Below, one piece after another: positions 57,239 to 64,000 of a DNA stretch of 64,000 nt. The number at the start of each line of letters is the position of its first letter. The stretch's first letter is position 1. This DNA is from Bradyrhizobium sp. LHD-71 (GTDB lineage: Bacteria > Pseudomonadota > Alphaproteobacteria > Rhizobiales > Xanthobacteraceae): the NCBI RefSeq assembly GCF_031157255.1, contig NZ_JAVIFX010000014.1, forward strand, positions 62,001-126,000, written 5' to 3'. A program made the translations under genes and the position numbers. The notes beneath the pieces were generated by a model. It saw only the letters and a list, made by a program, of their open reading frames with translations. It searched no databases and was not told where the DNA came from.

Positions 57239-58498
57239 TCAGGGCCCCAGCGATTTCAGATAGCGGTCGATCGGATCTGACCACCGGTCCGGATGGCCGG
57301 CGACGAAGTGTCCTTGCCCCGGCGGCATGTCGAACTCGTAGAACGCGCCGCGGCCGCCGGCCTTCTCGAAGGCGGCAAAGTTATCGCGGCTGTGAGGTAT
57401 CGAGTAGAACCTGTCGTTACGGCCGTACAACCAGATGGTCGGCCGTGGGTAAGCGGCGCCTCGTTCGAACAGTGTCTGATTGACAGTGCCGGCAACCGGG
57501 CAACCGTCGCCAAGCCAGCCGCCGACAAAGTTGATGACTCCGAAAACCTGTGCTGGATGCCGTCCCGCATAGGCGACCGACAGGATGCCGCCGCGCGAGA
57601 TGCCGCCGATGAGGAGAGGAGTTGGAGCGACGTCTTGCCGACGCTGAAGCGCGGTGATCGCGCTTTCGATATCGCTTAAGGCCCGATCTGCGCCCCGCAG
57701 CGTAATGTCGGCGCAGATGTAACCGAGGCTGCGGTTTTCTGCGAAGCCTTCGTCATAGAGTCCATCGGACTTGCCGCGGCCCCGGCGCTGCGGGAAAGCC
57801 ACCATCCAGCCGCGCTCATTCAAAAAGTCGGCGAGGTCGGTCGCGACCCGTGTTTCGGTGAACAGCGCCGGGTTGCGACCCCCGCCGGTCGACCCGTGGT
57901 TGATCACCGCGAGCGGGAAGGGCCCGGCTCCGGACGGCTTGAAGATCACCACCTCGAGGCGGACCGGCTTGCCGTGCTCGACGAAGTCCGTCTGCAAGAA
58001 TTCAGACTTGCCGCGGGTCCAGGCAACAACGGCGTCCGGATTTCGCAGGCTCGCAAGGTCGGCTTTCGCCATATGCGCGCGACTGGTGCTGCCGCCGCGC
58101 TTGAATTCAGCTTTCAGCGCGCCGTCTTCCGTCATCTCGTAGGTCGCCGAGAAGCCGGCACCCGTCACCTTGAGCGTGCGCCCGGCTGCTAGCGCTTGCG
58201 GGCGGGACCATCCGCGTTGAGCTCCGGGAGGACCGGCCCCGATTGCATAGACGACCCGCGCGGCGCCATCCGCGCCAACCGATTCCACGAGCAGGATGTG
58301 CTTGCGACTGCCGCCCCAGGCGCCGACCCAGACGCCGCTCCATCGCTGCTGAATGTCCGTCGGTGATGCGACGGGCACTGCAATGCTTGCATCCGCCGGA
58401 AGCGGCACGCCGTCGATCAGAAGATCATCCATTGCACGCGCGTGCTGGGTGAGCGTCACGGATGCGAAAGTGAGGAGGACCAGTAGATAACGGAACAT
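57239..58498 (-). CDS. Secreted dienelactone-hydrolase-like alpha/beta hydrolase
   Basis: 419 aa. Signal peptide LVLLTFASVTLTQHARA, then an N-terminal accessory domain (about 50-170) and a C-terminal hydrolase domain with VINHGSTGGG, the nucleophile Ser in GGISRGGILS (about 311), and late DMPPGQGHFVAG His. Periplasmic or exported; substrate unknown. Confidence 0.88.
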   Translation of the reverse strand: MFRYLLVLLTFASVTLTQHARAMDDLLIDGVPLPADASIAVPVASPTDIQQRWSGVWVGAWGGSRKHILLVESVGADGAARVVYAIGAGPPGAQRGWSRPQALAAGRTLKVTGAGFSATYEMTEDGALKAEFKRGGSTSRAHMAKADLASLRNPDAVVAWTRGKSEFLQTDFVEHGKPVRLEVVIFKPSGAGPFPLAVINHGSTGGGRNPALFTETRVATDLADFLNERGWMVAFPQRRGRGKSDGLYDEGFAENRSLGYICADITLRGADRALSDIESAITALQRRQDVAPTPLLIGGISRGGILSVAYAGRHPAQVFGVINFVGGWLGDGCPVAGTVNQTLFERGAAYPRPTIWLYGRNDRFYSIPHSRDNFAAFEKAGGRGAFYEFDMPPGQGHFVAGHPDRWSDPIDRYLKSLGP

Positions 58499-58605
58499 GG
58501 ACCTGCACGGAGTTGCGTTGCTTCGCGATGATGCTCGTCGGCCTTCAAGGCAATTGCAAGGTCATCGCGCCTCACGCATTCAAGCTGCGGGCGGGGACAC
58601 GTTCA

Positions 58606-59113
58606 TCATTGCGGGAGTCCAGTCGCTTTCCGCATCACCTGCGCAACGTAATCGGTCTTCGCTGTGGTGTAGGCTTCGCGGTCGATCCTGTGCTCGGCGG
58701 CGAGCCTGAGCTTCAGAGCTTCGTAGCGAAGGGCCTCATCGGGGTGGTCGCGCAGGTAGTCGCGAAACGTCAGGCGCTGGCTCGGTGACATGCACATGGT
58801 GCGTGCGCCTTTCGCCATAGGGCGGCATGCCCTTGACGAAGAACAGCCGGTCGGCCTTCGGGTTGTCGGACCAGAATACGTAGTCAAGGACCTTCAGCTT
58901 TGCCGGAAAGTTCGCGCGTGCGGCCGCGAGCGTAGGAACGGCGATCAGGATGTCGATGATCGGCTTCGCGGCGAGGCCTGCGATCGCCGTGCTGCCGAAA
59001 TGCTCCAGTCCCGTGATCGGCTCGCCGTTCAGGGCCGCGCGCAGCCGTGTCGCCTCGTGTTCGAACAATGCCGGCCAGTTCGGGTCGTAGGCAACGATCT
59101 CGATGTCATCCAT
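58606..59113 (-). pseudogene. GrpB family gene, frameshifted
   Basis: The first frame (59113 down to about 58785) gives MDDIEIVAYDPNW, then FGSTAIAGLAAKPIIDILIAV, ending at THHVHVTEP, all GrpB. The remainder, QRLTFRDYLRDHPDEALRYEALKLRLAAEHRIDREAYTTAKTDYV, continues the same family in another frame to 58606. About a dozen bases seem lost near 58790, giving the shift. GrpB is a nucleotidyltransferase-fold protein of unknown role. Confidence 0.8.
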
Positions 59114-59724
59114 GTCGATATGCGGGCGTAACGATTCATTTCAGGCGAACACTCGGCGAAGCGTCGCATCGTCGCTCGTCAAAGCCCAGATGGGCAGGCG
59201 GGCATCAGGCAGGCGAAATCAAGGTCAGCACTGCCGCCCTATCTCAAGCCGCATCGCATTCAACTGCGGGTCGGCTTGTCGAACTTGCGCTCAACCTGAC
59301 GCGCGCCTAGCATCCGGGTGCGGCCGACGAGGGGGCATGAGCACATGTCTTCACCGCGATCCATCACATTCAGGCTGCACGCTCTCGTCAACATTGCCCG
59401 CGCGCTGCCACGCATCGCGTCGAATGCCGCATTGCCGGATGTGATGGCGGCTGCGGACGATCGGCTAAATCTCATGGACGACCGGCCAACTGCGAACTCG
59501 TTTTTCGCCGAACCTTCCCGCGCGCGGTCGAGACGCAATCGATGCGGGCTTGATCTCAACGGGTTCTGACAGAGCCTTTGCGTCGTTGCGGCGGAGCAGC
59601 AACATGGACCAGACGCCACCTGATCGGTTCCGCCAAGGCCGTTGACAGAACAAGCCGAAAAACACGGCGGCCGAAGTCTGTGCCTTTGAAAATGCGCGAG
59701 CGACCTATCAAGGGAGGAACGACG
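59114..59724. other. Intergenic stretch, no convincing gene
   Basis: About 610 bases. A plus frame near 59345-59569 (MSSPRSITFRLHAL...) is open for about 75 codons but has no ribosome-binding site or domain. The last 30 bases hold the Shine-Dalgarno of the oxidoreductase gene. Nothing else recognised. Confidence 0.45.
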
Positions 59725-61143
59725 ATGGCGACCCCGGTTCTCAACGAAACCCCAACGCAAACAGTCGATGCCGGCGCGATCAGCGCGCTGCAGGCGGTCC
59801 TGCGCGGCAGCGTGCTCGATCAATCGACGTCAGGTTATGACGACGCGCGGTCGATCTGGAATGCGATGATCGATCGCCGGCCGGCGCTCATCGTCCGCTG
59901 CGCGGGCGCTGCAGACGTGGTCCAGGCGGTGCGCTTTGCGACCGCCAATGCGCTGCCGATCGCCGTTCGCGGCGGCGGCCACAACATCGCCGGCAACGCC
60001 ATGTGCGACGACGGCCTGGTGATCGACCTGTCGCAGATGAAATCCGTGCGCATCGATCGCGCCTCGCGACGGGCCTGGGTCGAGCCCGGCGCCACGCTCG
60101 CGGATCTCGACAAGGAAGCGCAGGCGTTCGGTCTCGTGGTGCCGACCGGCATCAATTCGACCACCGGCATCGCCGGCTTGACGCTGGGCGGCGGCTACGG
60201 CTGGCTCACCCGAAAGTTCGGCCTGACCATCGACAACCTTCTGTCCGCCGACGTCGTCACCGCGGATGGCGAACTGCGTCGCGCCAGCGCGACGGAGCAG
60301 CCGGACCTGTTCTGGGCGCTGCGCGGCGGCGGCGGCAATTTCGGCGTGGTGACCGCCTTCGAATTCCAGCTCCATCAGCTCGGACCGCAGGTGCTGGCCG
60401 GTCTGGTCGTGCATCCGTTCGACGACGCCGAGCGCGTGCTGCAGGACTATCGGCGGATCGTCGCCTCGGCACCGGATGAACTCACCTGCTGGGTGGTGAT
60501 GCGCAAGGCGCCGCCGCTGCCGTTCCTGCCGGACGCGTGGCACGGGCGCGAGGTGCTGGTGCTCGCCATGTGCTACGCCGGCGATGTCGCCGAGGGCGAG
60601 AAGGCCACGGCCGAGCTGCGCAAGCTCGGCAATCCGATCGCCGATGTCGTCGCGCCTGTGCCGTTCGCCGCCTGGCAGCAGGCTTTCGATCCGCTGCTGA
60701 CGCCGGGCGCGCGCAACTACTGGAAGAGCCACGACTTCATCGACCTGTCGGATGATGCGGTGGCGACGTTGCTGAAAGCCGTGCTCGAGCTGCCGGGGCC
60801 GGAATGCGAGATCTTCGTCGGCAATGTCGGCGGCGCCGCTGGCCGGGTTGCCGCCGACGCGACCGCGTTTCCGCAGCGGAATGCGCGCTTCGTCATGAAC
60901 GCGCACGCGCGCTGGCGCGAGCCGTCGATGGACAATGCCTGCATTGGCTGGGCGCGGAAGCTGTTCGAAGCGGCGGCGCCGCACGCGGCCGGCACCGCCT
61001 ACGTCAACTTCATGCCGGCCGACGAGACCGACCGCGTGGAGAAGGCGTACGGGCAGAACTACAGCCGCCTGTCGCAGACGAAGCGTCGCTACGACCCGTC
61101 GAATCTATTCCGGATGAACCAGAACGTTCGGCCCGCCAACTGA
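59725..61143 (+). CDS. FAD-binding oxidoreductase, BBE type
   Basis: 472 aa from MATPVLNETP (GGGAGG upstream). Residues about 50-220 form the PCMH-type FAD domain: AVRGGGHNIAG with the histidine that usually binds FAD covalently (His86), GVVPTGINSTTGIAGLTLGGGYGWLTRKFG and GGGGNFGVVTAFEF. The C-terminal YDPSNLFRMNQN is the berberine-bridge-enzyme end. Oxidises an unknown small molecule. Confidence 0.93.
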   Translation: MATPVLNETPTQTVDAGAISALQAVLRGSVLDQSTSGYDDARSIWNAMIDRRPALIVRCAGAADVVQAVRFATANALPIAVRGGGHNIAGNAMCDDGLVIDLSQMKSVRIDRASRRAWVEPGATLADLDKEAQAFGLVVPTGINSTTGIAGLTLGGGYGWLTRKFGLTIDNLLSADVVTADGELRRASATEQPDLFWALRGGGGNFGVVTAFEFQLHQLGPQVLAGLVVHPFDDAERVLQDYRRIVASAPDELTCWVVMRKAPPLPFLPDAWHGREVLVLAMCYAGDVAEGEKATAELRKLGNPIADVVAPVPFAAWQQAFDPLLTPGARNYWKSHDFIDLSDDAVATLLKAVLELPGPECEIFVGNVGGAAGRVAADATAFPQRNARFVMNAHARWREPSMDNACIGWARKLFEAAAPHAAGTAYVNFMPADETDRVEKAYGQNYSRLSQTKRRYDPSNLFRMNQNVRPAN

Positions 61144-61460
61144 CCGGGCGGCCTGGTTCGGGCGATCCTCATGGGCCTCCTGATCAAGGTCCATGAGGAC
61201 GCTTTTTGTTTTGCCGGAACGCCTCGCGTTCGACCGGGACGGAGGATTCGAGGCAGAAATCGACCCTGACGATCGCTTTTCGATGCGGATTTGCGGTTTT
61301 CGGCCGAATTCGGCATGTTGGGGCAATTTTCGACACATATGCGGATTTTGACATGAAAATCGTCGGTTTCGATTGAATTTCGACGGACGTGGTGATATGT
61401 ATTTCGACAATATCCGGCTTCATAAGCCGCTTTTCGACCGTCACGAAGGATTTTCGACCG
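61144..61460. repeat. Fic-gene leader rich in TTTCGA motifs
   Basis: About 320 bases of lower GC. Seven copies of TTTCGA (in both TTTTCGAC and ATTTCGAC contexts) occur between about 61279 and 61458, several about 20-30 bases apart, running up to the Fic start codon. No hairpin or frame explains them; they could be regulator-binding sites. Confidence 0.55.
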
Positions 61461-63014
61461 ATGCGCCTGGATTTGTCCGGGATCCGCATGTTTCAGGACA
61501 GGCTGCTGACCGGCGAGACCAGGCCGGCCGGGCTGGCGGCGCTGGTCCATGCCCTGTCGGTGAAAGCGCCTGTCCGCCAGCCGAGCGCCGTCTCCGACAA
61601 GCACATCCGCGGCAGCCATCGCGACGAAGGCGGCTGGCGTCTCTACGACAAGCGATATTGGCCCGGCGAGACGTTCGCCGACCATCTCACCTTTGCCTTG
61701 CGCCATGAGAACCTGGACCTGCTGGTGCTCAAGCGGATTTTCCGTGCGGCGCCAAAAGCGGAGATCGAAGCCTTCGTGAGAGCCGCGCCGACGGGCGTGC
61801 CGGCGCGCCGCGCGTGGTTTCTCTACGAGCTGCTGACAGGCGACACGCTCGACATTGCCGACACGCCGAATGTCGCCGCGGTCGATCTTCTGGATGACAA
61901 GGCGTATTTCACCGGCAAGCCAAGGCTCTCCAAACGGCATCGCGTTCGCGACAACCTGCTCGGAACGAAAGACTTCGCGCCGGTGATCAGGAGGACGCCC
62001 GCGCTTGCAGGCTTCACCGGCAGCGATCTTGCGGCCAAGGCCAGCGACACGGTCGGGCGGACGGGCGCGCATGTCATCTCGCGGGCCGCGAGTTTTCTTC
62101 TCCTGGCAGACAGCCGCGCCAGCTTCGCGATCGAAGGCGAGAGCCCGCCGAGAAACCGTCTCGAGCGCTGGGGACGTGCGGTCGTGCAGGCGGGCAGGCA
62201 TCCGCTGACGGTCGACGAGATCGTGCGGCTGCACGGCGTGCTGATCGAGGACAACCGGCTGATTCATCCGGGGCTGAGGCCGGACGGTGTCTTCCTCGGC
62301 GAGCGCGATCACGAGAACAATCCGCTTCCCGAATTCATCGGCGCCAGACCCGGCGACCTCGACGGCCTCATGGCGGGCCTGATCGACGCGAACGCGCGCA
62401 TGCGCGAGGACGGTCTCGATCCGGTCCTGCAGGCGGCGGCCACGGCCTTCGGCTTCGTGTATGTGCATCCGTTTCAGGACGGCAACGGCCGTCTGCACCG
62501 GTGCCTGATCCATCATGTGCTGGCGGAACGCAAGTTCACGCCGCCCGGCCTGGTGTTCCCGGTCTCCTCGGTCATGCTCGACCGGATCGACGACTACCGC
62601 ACCACGCTGCAATCGCATTCGGGACCGTTGATGGAGTTCATCGACTGGAGGCCGACGCCTGAGCGGAACGTCGAGGTGCTGAACGACACGGCAGACCTCT
62701 ATCGGTATTACGACTGCACCGAGGAGGCCGAGTTTCTTTACGGCTGCGTCAAGCGGACGGTCGAGCACGACCTGCCGCATGAGATCGATTATCTGCGCCG
62801 CCATGACGAGGCGCGGCGCAAGATCATGGAGACGGTGGAGATGCCGGACCGTCTCGCCGACGATCTTTTGCTCTTCATCCGCCAGAACAACGGCACGCTC
62901 TCGAAGAAGCGCCGCGAGAAGGAGTTCGAGGCTTTGACCAACGACGAGGTCGAACGCATCGAGCAGGTGGTCCGCGACGCGTTCGACGGCTTCGAGAACG
63001 GCGCGCACGCGTAG
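61461..63014 (+). CDS. Fic-family AMPylation protein
   Basis: 517 aa from MRLDLSGIRM (other in-frame starts lie within the TTTCGA leader). The catalytic loop HPFQDGNGRLHR carries His336 and the phosphate-binding DGNGR. SFAIEG at 221-226 fits the inhibitory [ST]xxxE[GN] motif upstream of the Fic core, so the enzyme should be autoinhibited (class II). An N-terminal domain of about 200 residues and a C-terminal winged-helix-like region (about 440-510) surround it. Transfers AMP to unknown proteins. Confidence 0.93.
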   Translation: MRLDLSGIRMFQDRLLTGETRPAGLAALVHALSVKAPVRQPSAVSDKHIRGSHRDEGGWRLYDKRYWPGETFADHLTFALRHENLDLLVLKRIFRAAPKAEIEAFVRAAPTGVPARRAWFLYELLTGDTLDIADTPNVAAVDLLDDKAYFTGKPRLSKRHRVRDNLLGTKDFAPVIRRTPALAGFTGSDLAAKASDTVGRTGAHVISRAASFLLLADSRASFAIEGESPPRNRLERWGRAVVQAGRHPLTVDEIVRLHGVLIEDNRLIHPGLRPDGVFLGERDHENNPLPEFIGARPGDLDGLMAGLIDANARMREDGLDPVLQAAATAFGFVYVHPFQDGNGRLHRCLIHHVLAERKFTPPGLVFPVSSVMLDRIDDYRTTLQSHSGPLMEFIDWRPTPERNVEVLNDTADLYRYYDCTEEAEFLYGCVKRTVEHDLPHEIDYLRRHDEARRKIMETVEMPDRLADDLLLFIRQNNGTLSKKRREKEFEALTNDEVERIEQVVRDAFDGFENGAHA

Positions 63015-63162
63015 GCGGGCCGCCGCCGTTCCGAAGCCGGTACCCGGTGGTTGGATGTTGAGGCCGGCATGCGACCCGACGCATCATTGTCGGTCGCAAA
63101 GAGTTCATCCGTTCTCGGGAGTTTGCCGTACTCTTTCTTTTCAGATGCGCAGGGAGGGATAG

Positions 63163-63591
63163 ATGGCCGAAGCGATTGATATGGGCTCAATCCAATTGCG
63201 GTTCTTGCAAAGCAAGGACAGCACCGATGGCGCCGTCGATCTCTTCGAGATGACGCTGCAGCCCGACGCGCGGATGCCGGTGCCGCACTACCACGACTCA
63301 TGGGACGAGACCATCTACGGTATCAGCGGCGTCTCGACGTGGACCATTGATGCTCTGGAGACCGACGTGAACCCTGGCGACAGCGTCTTCATCAAGCGCG
63401 GGATCGTGCACGGCTTCGCCAACCGGTCGCCGGCGCCGACCACCTGCCTTTGCCTGCTGAGCCCGGGCGCCCTGGGGCCGCAGTATTTCAAGGAGATTGC
63501 CGCGCTGCTGCGCGGCGGCGCCCCGGATCCCGCGAAGATGAAGGACGTCATGCTGCGATACGGACTCGTTCCCGTGCCGCCGAAAACCTGA
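63163..63591 (+). CDS. Cupin-domain protein
   Basis: 142 aa with GGGAGG upstream. VPHYHDSWDETIYGISG carries the first cupin motif (His, His, Glu) and DVNPGDSVFIKRGIVHGFANRS the second with its His. Residues about 100-142 are an extra helical tail. Metal-binding beta-barrel; ligand unknown. Confidence 0.9.
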   Translation: MAEAIDMGSIQLRFLQSKDSTDGAVDLFEMTLQPDARMPVPHYHDSWDETIYGISGVSTWTIDALETDVNPGDSVFIKRGIVHGFANRSPAPTTCLCLLSPGALGPQYFKEIAALLRGGAPDPAKMKDVMLRYGLVPVPPKT

Positions 63592-63676
63592 GCTGCCGCT
63601 CACGCCGGCTTCGCGGGCATGACGGTGGCGTTTGAATTTGGCTCCGAGATTCAGCGTCGCGCACGCGGCACGACGG

Positions 63677-64000
63677 TCACCCGCCGTCGGCGGTGCGCCC
63701 GGGTTGTGCTTGCAGGGCCTCGATGATCTTGCCGAGCTCGTCCTTGTGAGTGGCGATGTAGTCGCGGGCGAATTGCCTCAGGCGGGCAATGTTTTCCGCC
63801 GATCCGTTGAACTGGCTGTCATCCCAGGGGATTTCGGGGGCCATGCGAAATGCCTTGAGGTGATAGGACGTCCTGGCGTTCTGAAGCACGTCGAGCGTCG
63901 ATGTGCTGATGTCCTCCTGGCCGTTGATCACCATCGCGCGCATCGGCGCAAACCACTCCAGCGCACCGCCGCTGACACCGTCATGCAGGCTGACATCGCG
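63677..64000 (-). CDS. C-terminal part of a gene cut by the window end
   Basis: 107 codons read to the stop at 63677; the N-terminus lies beyond 64000. Visible sequence includes DGVSGGALEWFAPMRAMVINGQEDIST, then LDVLQNARTSYHLKAFRMAP and LRQFARDYIATHKDELGKI. The DGxxSGxAL opening could be the end of a patatin-like domain, but I am not sure and do not assign it. Confidence 0.7.
   Translation of the reverse strand, partial: RDVSLHDGVSGGALEWFAPMRAMVINGQEDISTSTLDVLQNARTSYHLKAFRMAPEIPWDDSQFNGSAENIARLRQFARDYIATHKDELGKIIEALQAQPGRTADGG

Noticed and set aside
59830-60984. 384-codon antisense frame over the FAD oxidoreductase
   Set aside because: No start context or domain; the sense frame has the FAD motifs.
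61089-63008. 639-codon antisense frame over the Fic gene
   Set aside because: Shadow of the Fic frame, which carries the catalytic motif; the antisense translation has no domain.
1-64000. CRISPR array or insertion sequence
   Set aside because: No regularly spaced repeat-spacer series and no transposase frame was seen; the repeats present are short palindromes.

Overview
The window looks like a chromosomal segment of a high-GC alphaproteobacterium of the Bradyrhizobium group (Nitrobacteraceae). Supporting signs are an Omp2b-type porin, a GcrA cell-cycle regulator, many sigma-EcfG-type promoters (GGAAC-N16/17-CGTT), dispersed palindromic repeats, and many small conserved proteins of the kind seen in bradyrhizobia. 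This assignment rests on recognition by eye, with no database search.

Region 1 (1-5.2 kb): a PAS sensor cut by the window start, a degenerate tRNA-Ser-like gene, a CBS-domain protein, and a fusion of protein-L-isoaspartate methyltransferase with an erythromycin-esterase-like domain. Region 2 (5.2-31.7 kb) is a dense accumulation of envelope and stress genes: amphipathic membrane-anchored proteins (DUF3618 operon), an AI-2E-family transporter, 6-phosphofructokinase, YccF, AlkB, MarC, YihY/BrkB, CsbD, a PHA-granule protein, a Cys-rich copper-storage-type protein, a Crp/Fnr regulator, a porin and many proteins under 80 aa. Six perfect GGAAC-N16/17-CGTT promoters lie in intergenic positions between 6.0 and 20.6 kb. 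They drive, among others, a NepR-like small protein and a candidate small RNA, so I read this stretch as a general-stress-response island.

Region 3 (31.7-44.6 kb) mixes hydrophilic small proteins, a REP-flanked DUF559 nuclease-like gene, TerC, an XRE regulator, two serine hydrolases, a Bug/TctC-type solute-binding protein and an MFS transporter. Region 4 (44.8-48.7 kb) is a phage-derived regulation/replication module: an S24 repressor, a Cro-like protein, a DnaA domain IV protein, a replisome-organiser-like protein, a DUF6456-type protein and a DUF5413-type membrane protein. Region 5 (48.8-53.6 kb) is a spore-coat-U chaperone-usher pilus operon, flanked by the DUF5413 gene and a degenerate copy of that gene's 3' end. 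Region 6 (53.8-54.7 kb) is a lower-GC two-gene module resembling a HicA/HicB-type toxin-antitoxin pair behind a perfect 28-bp palindrome.

Region 7 (54.7-64 kb) holds ordinary and accessory genes: GcrA, two alpha/beta hydrolases, a frameshifted GrpB pseudogene, a BBE-type FAD oxidoreductase, a Fic protein behind a repeat-rich leader, a cupin, and a gene cut by the window end. Several real genes here are very small (27-55 aa) and were found by ribosome-binding site and context.
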